The notes below the pieces were generated by a model. It was not told where the DNA came from. It saw only the letters and a program-made list of their open reading frames with translations, and did not search any database. From an uncultured Methanobrevibacter sp. (GTDB lineage: Archaea; Methanobacteriota; Methanobacteria; Methanobacteriales; Methanobacteriaceae): 32,365 nucleotides of DNA. The position numbers were made by a program, and so were the translations under genes. Below, in pieces: positions 6,566-14,472 of the stretch. The stretch spans positions 1 to 32,365 of the forward strand of contig NZ_OMWD01000024.1 in the NCBI RefSeq assembly GCF_900314695.1, read 5' to 3'. Position 1 is the first letter of the stretch, and the number at the start of each line of letters is the position of its first letter.

Positions 6566-7510
6566 TTAAAAATCACTTTCAATACTTTTGATTAGGTTAT
6601 AGATAATTTTATTTGTTGAAACATCAACATTATTTTTCTCACCAAGCTCAATGACTTTGCCGTTTAACGAGTCAATCTCTGTTCTGATTTTTCTTTGAAT
6701 GTCCTGATGGGTTGATGAGAAATGTTCATAGGTATCAGGGACAAGTTTGGAGTAAAAAATGTCCTTATACTCTTTTGAACTATTCCAAAGGGTTGAATAA
6801 CCAGATAATTTAATGACTTCAAAGATTTCATCAATGATTTTATCCATTATTTCTTTTGAATATTCATTTTCAGTTAATTTTCCATAGTTCACATTCAATA
6901 TTGCGCCCAAAGGATTTAGGGCACAGTTGTAAATCATTTTTGCCCACAGGTATCTGTCGACTTCATGCGTAATCTCACATTTGATTCCGGATGCTGTAAT
7001 CATATCTGCTATATCCTTTAGGGAATTTGGATTTTCATGCTGAAGCGATCCAAGCAAAATGGGTTCGGTATAAACGGTAACCTCACTTATGTGTCTTTCA
7101 TGCCTTCTGAATCCTGTAATGATCCTTGCCGAAAAAACCTTATCTTCAGGGAAGTATTCAAGATACGCTTCATCATTTCCAAATCCATTCTGGAAAATGA
7201 TTATTTTGCCTGTGTCCTTAAGAATTTCCTTGTGGTTATTTAGGTTTTCAGCAACTTCTCTATTTGATGTTGTTTTTGTTGCTATGAAAATATAGTCAAA
7301 GGTATTTTTTGGAATTTCTGAGTATTTTTCATAGACTGGGATGTCCTTAATTTCATAATGTGTGAACAATCCGCATCTTTTTATTCCATTTTCTTTAATT
7401 GCAGTGGCAGTTTTGTCACGTGCAAAGATTGAAACTTCTGCTCCCTGTGATGCGACTGAAGCTGCAAGGCCTATGCCAACTCCTCCTGCACCTATTAATA
7501 AAATCTTCAT
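6566..7510 (-). CDS. Ketopantoate reductase (PanE/ApbA) family protein
   Basis: This is a 314-aa NADPH-dependent 2-dehydropantoate reductase-type protein that would reduce ketopantoate to pantoate for coenzyme A synthesis. The Rossmann motif GAGGVG starts at residue 7. Residues ATKTT and FQNGFGN correspond to the cofactor and substrate loops, and WAKMIYNCALNPLGAIL is the family's C-terminal domain signature with the substrate-binding Lys and Asn. The start at 7510 gives the normal MKILLIGAGG opening; an in-frame ATG at 7534 adds eight residues with no ribosome-binding site for either. The gene stands alone. A DtxR-like palindrome lies upstream at 7545-7560. Confidence 0.85.
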   Translation of the reverse strand: MKILLIGAGGVGIGLAASVASQGAEVSIFARDKTATAIKENGIKRCGLFTHYEIKDIPVYEKYSEIPKNTFDYIFIATKTTSNREVAENLNNHKEILKDTGKIIIFQNGFGNDEAYLEYFPEDKVFSARIITGFRRHERHISEVTVYTEPILLGSLQHENPNSLKDIADMITASGIKCEITHEVDRYLWAKMIYNCALNPLGAILNVNYGKLTENEYSKEIMDKIIDEIFEVIKLSGYSTLWNSSKEYKDIFYSKLVPDTYEHFSSTHQDIQRKIRTEIDSLNGKVIELGEKNNVDVSTNKIIYNLIKSIESDF

Positions 7511-7544
7511 AATATCTGATTTGCTTTTCATCATTGAAATACTT

Positions 7545-7560
7545 TTTAGGCAAATCTAAA
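7545..7560. promoter_or_regulatory. DtxR-like palindrome upstream of panE-like gene
   Basis: TTTAGG-CAAA-TCTAAA is one mismatch from TTTAGG-N4-CCTAAA, the shape also seen at 21083-21098. It lies 35 bases before the panE-like start on the minus strand. Metal-dependent DtxR/MntR-type repressors bind related sequences, but whether one acts here is inference. Confidence 0.35.
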
Positions 7561-7696
7561 AGATAAATACATTTAAAATTCTTGATTTTGGATAAATTAA
7601 ATAATTATTATTTTATTAACCTAAAAATAATACAAAAATAGATTAATTTAAATATAATGAATTTATTATATATCTATTAATTAAAGAGGCATTATC

Positions 7697-9133
7697 ATGA
7701 ATTATTTGCAGCGTGAAAATAATACCCAAAGGATATATCTGACTGAAAACACTTTGGATGTTTCTGAAATATTGGATGAAAACTATGATTATATTGTCGA
7801 GTCCATGAAAAATGAAGACTTTTCAATTAAAAATCCAACATGCAGCCTGTTCAAGGAACTGGTTTTTGATAACAAGGTGGTTGGATTCTGCACATATGAC
7901 TATTCAAGGCACTTCATGACTTCCGCTTTAAATAACATTTATGTCCTTCCCCAATTCAGAGGAAACGGGCTGTTTTTTGAAGAACTTGAAAAGACTATGA
8001 AAGAGCAGAACAAGCCAAGCATTGTCGAGCCAACAAGACTGGTCGTTGAGCTTTTGATTAGGTATGGATTTGCAAAAAAAATCACCGACAATATCGCTGC
8101 AAGTTCCATTGAGTTTATCGTGCCTGGAGCCCATGTCCTGTCAAATATTGAATATGATTCCTCCGAGGAGCTGGCTACCCATTTTTATGATTTAAATATA
8201 TGTGCAAGTATTCATTTTCTGGATTTGGAAAAGTCACACGTTGCATACAGTGGCCCTCTGAATTATGATATTATGCATTATGACTGTTTGGAAAAGAGAA
8301 GCCAAATGGATGATGGGTACTTTGAAAATATCAGGGAACTGTTCCTGAAACATGATGATGACTTTATAGATGCTGTCATTGAACTTGAAGAAAACCTTAA
8401 CCTTAAGACCTACACATTGGAAGAAGTCATAGGTGAGGGTGATGAGTTCTCCCATTATATAGAATCGTTGATTGATGATGCTCATGTAACCCGTCAAAAG
8501 GCTTTGGAAATCAAAAATCAGATAAAAGAGGAATACGAGGCCGGAATGATATTGAATGAATCATTATTGATTAGACTGGCATATCTGTTTGAAAAACCAT
8601 CTGAAGCAACTATTAAATCCCACTCAGATACATGTCCCTACTGTGACATGCCAATTGATGATCATGACAGGTTTTGCCATTTCTGTGGGATAAATCTGAA
8701 TTATGACAGTGAGAATATGTTCGATAGCCTGATGGATAACATAAAAACTCCAAGCGGCGATTTTAAAGAAGACATTAGATATGTTGCATACAAGTTTCTG
8801 AAATTGATTGATGATGGAATCGAGTTTGAATATGCTGTCCGTACAATTGAAAATACCTATAACATAACTTGGGAAAAACTTAATGGATTCCTGGAAGAAA
8901 ACAATTATTTCAATGGTGAAATAACTGAGGAAGGCTATGAATTTATCTTGAACCATCCTCTCAATTACTATGAAGAATTTGATATGAGCTGTATTGATTA
9001 CACTGATTTTGAAAGGTATTTCTACAAAAACTCTGATTTAAGTGGAATCGAGATATGTTTGAACTATTTAAATCAATTTAGCGATGATCAGGATGTCCAG
9101 GAAATAATTTCAGAGATTAAAAATTACCTCTAA
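7697..9133 (+). CDS. GNAT-like acetyltransferase domain fused to zinc-ribbon protein
   Basis: This 478-aa protein begins with an N-acetyltransferase-like region (about 15-130). IYVLPQFRGNGLFFEEL at 81-97 carries the QxxGxG acetyl-CoA loop (Q86, G89, G91). A mostly helical middle follows (about 150-300). A compact four-cysteine zinc ribbon (C313, C316, C327, C330) comes next, then an acidic C-terminal half without recognised motifs. GNAT enzymes move acetyl groups to amines; the zinc ribbon suggests docking to nucleic acid or protein. The GNAT domain appears degenerate beyond its acetyl-CoA loop, so activity is uncertain. Its stop overlaps the convergent nuclease gene by 4 bases. Confidence 0.75.
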   Translation: MNYLQRENNTQRIYLTENTLDVSEILDENYDYIVESMKNEDFSIKNPTCSLFKELVFDNKVVGFCTYDYSRHFMTSALNNIYVLPQFRGNGLFFEELEKTMKEQNKPSIVEPTRLVVELLIRYGFAKKITDNIAASSIEFIVPGAHVLSNIEYDSSEELATHFYDLNICASIHFLDLEKSHVAYSGPLNYDIMHYDCLEKRSQMDDGYFENIRELFLKHDDDFIDAVIELEENLNLKTYTLEEVIGEGDEFSHYIESLIDDAHVTRQKALEIKNQIKEEYEAGMILNESLLIRLAYLFEKPSEATIKSHSDTCPYCDMPIDDHDRFCHFCGINLNYDSENMFDSLMDNIKTPSGDFKEDIRYVAYKFLKLIDDGIEFEYAVRTIENTYNITWEKLNGFLEENNYFNGEITEEGYEFILNHPLNYYEEFDMSCIDYTDFERYFYKNSDLSGIEICLNYLNQFSDDQDVQEIISEIKNYL

Positions 9134-9837
9134 TATTCATCGCAAAGTTTCCTGTATGTGCAGTATCTGCATAGAAACTGCCTTCTGGCGGGAAACTTTC
9201 CGTCATTTATTTTTTCTCTAACTTCATGCAATGTATCAATTGCATGATTGATTTCACTTTGGTTTAGATATTTGCGTTTATTGTCTTCATTGCAAACATC
9301 CAGCAGTCTCAATTTTCCGTTTTTTGTAAAAAATATTCCAACACTTGAAACATTTCTTCCGTAGACGTTTTCAACAAGCAGCTTATAGTAGCATAGCTCC
9401 AGGCGGTATTTAGAAAATGAACTTGATTTGGATGTTTTATAATCAATAATGACAAGGCCTCCATTTTCATCTTCTAGAATAATATCACAAATTCCTGAAA
9501 ACCTGTTTTTTTCATCAAGAAGATATTCTTCATTGGAGTATAGCTTATAATTGTTTTCAACAAAGACTTCATTAAAAAATATGCTTAAGTTGTCAATATG
9601 CTCAGTTAAGTCATATCCGATATCTAAATCATAGGCAATCTTTATAAGCTCGTTTCTTGTGTCGATATCGCTTATGTTATCGCCGAACTTTTCTGTGAAC
9701 TTTTCGGCTACCTGATGAACATCGCTTCCAAGTGCCATATATTGGTTTTGAGGCATTTCAATTTCATCAATATACTGAAATTTGAACTCCAAAGGACACT
9801 TGAGATAAGAATTTACTTTTGATTTAGATAATTTCAT
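9130..9837 (-). CDS. Cas4/RecB-like PD-(D/E)XK nuclease with Fe-S cysteines
   Basis: This 235-aa protein has the RecB-type nuclease core: H41, D118 in GICD, then D132-x-K134 (IDYKTSK), and the YRLELCYYKLL helix used to bind DNA. Four cysteines, C14 near the N-terminus and C223, C226, C232 at the C-terminus, match the [4Fe-4S] staple of Cas4 and AddB nucleases. Such proteins are ssDNA exonucleases or DNA-end processors. No CRISPR array or other cas gene is in the window, so this is probably a solo Cas4-like repair nuclease (inference). The ATG at 9837 has no clear ribosome-binding site. Confidence 0.85.
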   Translation of the reverse strand: MKLSKSKVNSYLKCPLEFKFQYIDEIEMPQNQYMALGSDVHQVAEKFTEKFGDNISDIDTRNELIKIAYDLDIGYDLTEHIDNLSIFFNEVFVENNYKLYSNEEYLLDEKNRFSGICDIILEDENGGLVIIDYKTSKSSSFSKYRLELCYYKLLVENVYGRNVSSVGIFFTKNGKLRLLDVCNEDNKRKYLNQSEINHAIDTLHEVREKINDGKFPARRQFLCRYCTYRKLCDEY

Positions 9838-9862
9838 AGTAACACTTAAAAAAAAGTTTTTT

Positions 9863-9879
9863 GAGAGTAAAAAACTCTC
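9863..9879 (-). terminator. Hairpin followed by T-tract, end of secreted-protein gene
   Basis: Read on the minus strand, GAGAGT-TTTTT-ACTCTC forms a 6-bp stem. It lies 12 bases after the stop of the 9892-10440 gene and is followed by AAAAAAC and a run of eight T. It fits a transcription end for that gene. Confidence 0.55.
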
Positions 9880-9891
9880 TTAATTAAAATT

Positions 9892-10440
9892 TTACCATCT
9901 GCTAATTTTACCATCATTGCTTGAAGAGCCACCGATGGTATCAATAATGTTTTTACAGGAATTAATGAAATACTCACTGTTGTCATAAGTAACGTTGGTT
10001 CCACTAATCTTGTAATTCTGATTGTTTTTAGCAAAATAGATGTCAGAATCGTAGCCTTCACCACTTTCTTTGTATAAGAAATATGCCGGTACTCCATTTT
10101 GATTAATCTCTTGATTGGAGGAGTATGTTCCTTGACTAATTAGGCTGTTATAAGTATCATTCAAATTAAGCGAACTGTCGATTTGCTCAACTAAAATGCT
10201 CACTCCTGTTCTATTGTCAACTAATCTAATAGCAGTATCGTTAACTTTGGAATCTGTAAAGTTGCCTATTTTGGAAAAGCTACTGTCACCAAGTTTAACG
10301 TCTTTATTACCAGCATCAACAGTGGTGGTAGTGTTATCATTTGAATTAAGAATATTTAAGCCATTGGCACCTACATTAATGCCAACATAAATAACAATTA
10401 AAATGATAAGTAAAGCATAAAGTTTTTTCATACTGTCCAT
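9892..10440 (-). CDS. Membrane-anchored extracytoplasmic protein, unknown (182 aa)
   Basis: I do not recognise a family. Residues 4-22 (KKLYALLIILIVIYVGINV) form one hydrophobic segment with a positive start, a signal anchor. The rest, rich in Asn, Ser and Thr with several N-x-S/T sites, should face outside. The Tyr-rich core (SDIYFAKNNQNYKISG) and general shape resemble the small secreted proteins at 21857 and 23193, so these may be distant members of one group (weak). The start is ATG 10440; an in-frame ATG at 10431 is possible. A TATA-like box at 10463-10470 lies 27 bases upstream. Confidence 0.7.
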   Translation of the reverse strand: MDSMKKLYALLIILIVIYVGINVGANGLNILNSNDNTTTTVDAGNKDVKLGDSSFSKIGNFTDSKVNDTAIRLVDNRTGVSILVEQIDSSLNLNDTYNSLISQGTYSSNQEINQNGVPAYFLYKESGEGYDSDIYFAKNNQNYKISGTNVTYDNSEYFINSCKNIIDTIGGSSSNDGKISRW

Positions 10441-10462
10441 ACTAAATTATTTGATTTTTAAC

Positions 10463-10470
10463 TATATATA
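10463..10470 (-). promoter_or_regulatory. TATA-like box for secreted-protein gene
   Basis: TATATATA on the minus strand is centred 27 bases before the ATG at 10440, the spacing expected for a leaderless archaeal transcript. No experiment is available. Confidence 0.45.
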
Positions 10471-10645
10471 ATTAAGTTAAAACAAAGTGGTTTATGATAA
10501 TGCATTTTTTCATCATTTGAACTATTTGACATGAGGATTTGAGCAAGTCAATTGGATATTGTCAAAACTATTTTTAATAAGTTTCAACAAAATTTAATAA
10601 CAAGTGACATGAGAGTATTCACTTAAAAAATCGGAGAGTAATAAA

Positions 10646-11188
10646 ATGAAAATTGTAGCACTTCAAGCAAGTCCGCGTAAAGGTGGAAATTGTGATGTAT
10701 TAATGGATGAAATGATTAAGGGTATTGAAGAAAACGGTGGAGAAGTAGTTAAATATTACTTGGAAAAAGAAGACATTGCACCATGTAAAGCATGCATGTA
10801 CTGTGCTGAAAATCCTGAATGCGTTCGTGCAGATGACGGTAACAAAATATTGGATGATTTGGTTGCTGCTGACGGCGTAATCTTTGCAACACCAATTTAT
10901 TATGGTCAAATGACTGCTCAAGGTAAACTAATCATTGACCGTTTCTACAGCATTGGACAAAATCCTGATAAAAGCTTATCCGGTAAAGCTGCATTGATAT
11001 TCACTGAAAATCAGCCTGAAGGAACTTATGCAGACTACATTGAACTTACAAAATTCTCACCATTCACATTTATGGGCTACGAAGTAATCGGCCATGTGGA
11101 TGCTGGTAGTGCAGGTCCTGCCGGTATCGTAGCTACCGAACAGGAAGATAAATTAAAAGAAGCTTATGAATTAGGTTTAAAATTTTAA
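10646..11188 (+). CDS. Iron-sulfur flavoprotein / NADPH-dependent FMN reductase family
   Basis: This 180-aa flavodoxin-fold protein opens with the FMN phosphate loop SPRKGGN (9-15) and carries PIYYGQMTAQGKLIIDR in the FMN re-face loop. Between them lies the compact cysteine motif C47-x2-C50-x2-C53-x5-C59, which holds a [4Fe-4S] cluster in archaeal iron-sulfur flavoproteins. These proteins reduce O2, H2O2 or other acceptors using ferredoxin electrons in methanogens. GGAG lies about 10 bases before the ATG. A ferredoxin gene follows after a terminator hairpin. Oxidative-stress defence is likely but inferred. Confidence 0.88.
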   Translation: MKIVALQASPRKGGNCDVLMDEMIKGIEENGGEVVKYYLEKEDIAPCKACMYCAENPECVRADDGNKILDDLVAADGVIFATPIYYGQMTAQGKLIIDRFYSIGQNPDKSLSGKAALIFTENQPEGTYADYIELTKFSPFTFMGYEVIGHVDAGSAGPAGIVATEQEDKLKEAYELGLKF

Positions 11189-11199
11189 TTTAAAGATGT

Positions 11200-11226
11200 A
11201 GATTGGATTTTTTTCCAATCTTTTTC
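11200..11226 (+). terminator. Hairpin plus T-run after flavoprotein gene
   Basis: AGATTGGA (11200-11207) pairs perfectly with TCCAATCT (11214-11221) across a six-T loop and runs into five T. It lies 12 bases after the stop codon. It separates the flavoprotein transcript from the ferredoxin gene. Confidence 0.7.
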
Positions 11227-11336
11227 ACTATTTTTTTCGATTTGCTTTGGGATAAAAATTCCAGAGTTTTGTGAAAAGCATTTGCAGTTAAATTTCAGAA
11301 TCTAAAAATAAAATATTGTAATCTAAGGTAGTTTAT

Positions 11337-11576
11337 ATGGGTTTAGGTTCACTTTTTAAGAGAAATAAAAAAGATAAAAAAGAAGAAAAAGTTGATGAAT
11401 CACACATTGACATTGACATAGGCAGTTGTGACGGCTGCGAAAAGTGTGTGATAGCTTGTTCAAACAATGTGTTTATGTTGGTCGATGAAACATGTTGCGT
11501 TCGTGACCATCAGGTCTGTAGAAACTGCAAAGTCTGCATGGCAATATGTCCAAACGACTGCATTACAGTAAATTAA
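11337..11576 (+). CDS. 2[4Fe-4S] ferredoxin with basic N-terminal extension (79 aa)
   Basis: Two cluster motifs are present: C31-x2-C34-x2-C37-x3-C41 and C61-x2-C64-x2-C67-x3-C71-P. This is a low-potential electron carrier. Unlike textbook clostridial ferredoxins, the protein has a Lys/Glu-rich extension of about 25 residues and extra cysteines (C53, C54, C75). The first cluster's fourth cysteine is followed by S rather than P. The redox partner may be the neighbouring iron-sulfur flavoprotein (inference from position). GGTAG sits a few bases before the ATG. Confidence 0.9.
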   Translation: MGLGSLFKRNKKDKKEEKVDESHIDIDIGSCDGCEKCVIACSNNVFMLVDETCCVRDHQVCRNCKVCMAICPNDCITVN

Positions 11577-11611
11577 ACATTGTTTTTAAATATCTATTTG
11601 GATGTGTTATT

Positions 11612-12040
11612 GTGAAGGATATGTGGGGATTGACAGTAAGGGGAATATGTGAAGTAAATGGAAAAATTTTACTTTTAAAAGTCAGATCAAAATCAAGTCA
11701 TGATGCAAACAGATGGGAAATTCCAGGCGGCAAAGTCAAAAAAGGAGAATTTTTTGATGATGCATTAAGGCGCGAATATTTGGAAGAAACAGGACTTGAA
11801 ATTACAATAGAATCTCTTTATAATACAATTCAAAATAACTATACTGCCTGCAAGACCAATGAGCAAATCAAATCAATTCAGCTTATCATGAAAGTAACTT
11901 CCAAAAGCGATGAAGTAAAAATAAGCGAAGAACACGACGAATATGGATGGTTTTCAAAAGATGAAGTATGCAGGATGATTGATGAAAATCTGCTGTCAAA
12001 AGCTGCAATGAATGCATTTAAAAAAAATAAGGTATTATAG
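11612..12040 (+). CDS. Nudix hydrolase (142 aa)
   Basis: The full Nudix box Gx5Ex7REUxEExGU is present: GKVKKGE, seven residues, then REYLEETGL (residues 40-62 from this start). Nudix enzymes cleave nucleoside diphosphate derivatives such as oxidised dNTPs, ADP-ribose or sugar nucleotides; the substrate cannot be told. I prefer the GTG at 11612 because GGATGTG lies 5 bases before it and the protein then begins at the usual place. An ATG at 11621 is possible, and an upstream ATG at 11546 would overlap the ferredoxin gene. The gene ends against the convergent ABM-type gene with a 6-base overlap. Confidence 0.87.
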   Translation: MKDMWGLTVRGICEVNGKILLLKVRSKSSHDANRWEIPGGKVKKGEFFDDALRREYLEETGLEITIESLYNTIQNNYTACKTNEQIKSIQLIMKVTSKSDEVKISEEHDEYGWFSKDEVCRMIDENLLSKAAMNAFKKNKVL

Positions 12041-12331
12041 GTTAAGCTCTTCAGCACCTATAACTTGAATATCTGTTTTTTCAACAAAATCTTTGGTTTC
12101 TTCACCAAATGATTGGAAATGTGGGGATGCCATATGTTTTTTTAGGTCATCTAAAGTTTCCCATTTTTCAACAAAGGTTAATGTATTGTCATTTAAAGAC
12201 ATTAATAGTTGATATTCAATATTTCCATCTTCTTCACGAGTCTTTTCTATTAACTCTTCTGAAATTTCAATAATACTGTCTTTACAACCATTTTTTGGAT
12301 ATACTTTAGCTAAAACAACAATGAAATCCAT
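12035..12331 (-). CDS. ABM-domain (quinol monooxygenase YgiN-like) protein
   Basis: This 98-aa protein has the dimeric ferredoxin-like fold of antibiotic biosynthesis monooxygenases: IVVLAKVYPKNGCKDSI, NIEYQLLMSLNDNTLTFVEKWETLDDLKKHMASPHF. Members act without cofactor on quinols or polyketides, or serve as dimer scaffolds. In a methanogen without quinones the substrate is unknown. GGAGCGTG lies shortly before the ATG on the minus strand. Length is typical. Confidence 0.85.
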   Translation of the reverse strand: MDFIVVLAKVYPKNGCKDSIIEISEELIEKTREEDGNIEYQLLMSLNDNTLTFVEKWETLDDLKKHMASPHFQSFGEETKDFVEKTDIQVIGAEELNL

Positions 12332-12451
12332 TGTTACACGCTCCTTTTTTTGATAGAATATAATTATAATTTCATATTACTTAAAAATTTTGAAATGATT
12401 TTTGGATTACTTTTATTAATTATGAATTTGTTTAAATAATAATTGTGAATT

Positions 12452-14308
12452 ATGAAATTGAAATCCAAATTGATTTTTATTTTAGTTTTTCTATTAATTT
12501 CAATTAATGTTGCATATGCAAATGATGTCAACCAGACAGAATTAACAGCGGATGATGTGACTAATGAATCCAGTGTTGAAGTGCCAATACTAAAGGATAA
12601 TTCATCACTTGATTCGGATAACATTTCACAAAAATCACATCCGGTAATTTCAATTGATTCAACTAAAGTAAAAAGTAAAGATACTCTGAAAATTGATTTA
12701 AAAGATTGCAACGGAACAGCTTTGCCTTTTAAAAGTTTTAAAGCATCAATAAACAATAAGGACTATAAATTATCAACAAATTCAAAAGGTATTATGGTAT
12801 TGAACATTAATCTTCCTGCAGGGAATTATAATTTGAAAATCTCTGTTGGTGAAGATGACAATTTCACATCCTTTTCCAAAACATTCAAAATTACTGTGTC
12901 AAAATTATCGACAAGCATTAAGAAATATTCTAATTTCGTTTTGAATAACAATTACTTTTATGCATATTTGAAAGATGGGAAAGATAATGGAGTTGCATCT
13001 AAAAAGGTAAGCGTTAAGGTAAATGGGAAAACATTTTCAAGAAAAACAGATAAAAATGGCCGGATTGCCTTAAAGATTAAATCTTCATCTAAGATAATTA
13101 CATTGAGATGCAAATTTGACGGCGACAGATATTACAAGGCATCATCTAAAAAAATCAGTTTTTATGTAAATCAATTTACTTCAATTAAGATAGGCAATTC
13201 CCGATTGCTTACTGGCGGTTTTGTAAGGGTATATCTGAATGATGCTACAAAGTCTAAAATCTGGAAAAAAACCATCAAAATCACAATAGGAAATAAAAGA
13301 TTTTCTAAAAAAACCAATTCAGAAGGTATTGTTGTCATTAAACCTAAAATGAGTGTCGGCAAATATAAAATTACGGCTAGTTTTGGCAAGTATTACACTT
13401 CAAAAATTATAAGATGCTTTAATGGAAATGTTAAAGATCCATTAAAAGAGGCAATTCCATTGAGAAATGGAGTTCCAGATATTGATGTGATGCCTGGAAA
13501 CTTTGTTTGGGCTGATGGAAGCGGAACATACACGCTTACCAAGGCACAATATAGGGAAGTTTTAAAAAGGGATAGCTATTGTCTGTTCTTAAACAATAAA
13601 TTGACAAAATACACTTTCTTTAAAACAAAATCTCATCCGAAAACCAATCATTTAATCAAAAGAGAAAAATGGAACGTGATTGAAAAGGCTATTAATCAAA
13701 AGCTTGTTGATGCAAATAAGCATGGCTACTGGCCGGGTTCCATTACTGTATCTCTGAAAGGCAAATCCTATTCATATCCAGAAATAAGGGACTGGCAGGA
13801 TACGTCTTATACCTGCGGACCGACTTCCTGCAGCATGTGCAGTCAGGTTTTAAAGAATTATCTGTGCGAATCATACCTTGCCAAACATTCGGGAACAACA
13901 CGGGCAGATGGAACTACCTGTTCAGGTATGGTTAAAGCTTTGGAAAAAGAAAATTTTATTTGCACTTTGTTTTATAGGAATTCTTTTTCAAAAGCATTGA
14001 ATGAACTTAAAAAAGGTGGATGTGCTGTAGTATTTCATGCTAAACACCATTATGTAGCTATATTGGATATCAGTAAAGACGGCAAGAAGGTTTTGGTAAG
14101 CAATTCCTATGGAAGTTATGATGATATTCCTTCCAAATGGCTTACTGTTGAATATATGAAAACCAGATATTACAAGAATTATGATGATGGTTTGATTGTT
14201 CGGCTAAATTATAAGTTAAGCAAAAATGTTCAAAATCAAATCAATTCGTATTATTCAAGCATGGCTCCAAATTGGGCTGCTCACAATATTCATGAAGTTG
14301 TAAGTTAA
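12452..14308 (+). CDS. Secreted pseudomurein endoisopeptidase-like (C71/C39-type) protein with Ig-like repeats
   Basis: This is a 618-aa exported protein. Residues 1-23 are a signal peptide (KLIFILVFLLISINVAYA). Residues about 63-325 contain three Ig-like (Big-type) repeats, each with a NGKxFSxKTDKNGxI-like turn. Residues about 362-392 (LTKAQYREVLKRDSYCLFLNN) resemble a pseudomurein-binding repeat. The C-terminal domain is a papain-like peptidase with C455 in YTCGPTS, H533 in HHYVAIL and a downstream N551/D557 region. This layout matches the peptidases that cut the peptide bridge of pseudomurein, as in phage PeiW/PeiP. A housekeeping wall-remodelling enzyme or autolysin is likely. Its cleavage site is not tested. 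Confidence 0.8.
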   Translation: MKLKSKLIFILVFLLISINVAYANDVNQTELTADDVTNESSVEVPILKDNSSLDSDNISQKSHPVISIDSTKVKSKDTLKIDLKDCNGTALPFKSFKASINNKDYKLSTNSKGIMVLNINLPAGNYNLKISVGEDDNFTSFSKTFKITVSKLSTSIKKYSNFVLNNNYFYAYLKDGKDNGVASKKVSVKVNGKTFSRKTDKNGRIALKIKSSSKIITLRCKFDGDRYYKASSKKISFYVNQFTSIKIGNSRLLTGGFVRVYLNDATKSKIWKKTIKITIGNKRFSKKTNSEGIVVIKPKMSVGKYKITASFGKYYTSKIIRCFNGNVKDPLKEAIPLRNGVPDIDVMPGNFVWADGSGTYTLTKAQYREVLKRDSYCLFLNNKLTKYTFFKTKSHPKTNHLIKREKWNVIEKAINQKLVDANKHGYWPGSITVSLKGKSYSYPEIRDWQDTSYTCGPTSCSMCSQVLKNYLCESYLAKHSGTTRADGTTCSGMVKALEKENFICTLFYRNSFSKALNELKKGGCAVVFHAKHHYVAILDISKDGKKVLVSNSYGSYDDIPSKWLTVEYMKTRYYKNYDDGLIVRLNYKLSKNVQNQINSYYSSMAPNWAAHNIHEVVS

Positions 14309-14440
14309 TTTCATGAATCTTTTTCATTTTTAATTATATTTATTTCCATTTATGGTAATTTTTTATAAAAATTTTATCAGTTTTGTGTATTGTTTAACAA
14401 TTTGTTATTATATGCGAAGTTTGGAATTATTTTTCAAAAT

Positions 14441-14449
14441 TTTTATAAA
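14441..14449 (+). promoter_or_regulatory. TATA-like box for malate dehydrogenase
   Basis: TTTTATAAA is centred about 28 bases before the ATG at 14473. No ribosome-binding site lies between them, so a leaderless or near-leaderless transcript is expected. Confidence 0.5.
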
Positions 14450-14472
14450 CTCGAAGAACAATAAATATAACC

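Noticed and set aside
9130..9837. Evidence of a CRISPR-Cas locus from the Cas4-like gene
   Set aside because: No direct repeat array and no other cas genes are seen in the window.
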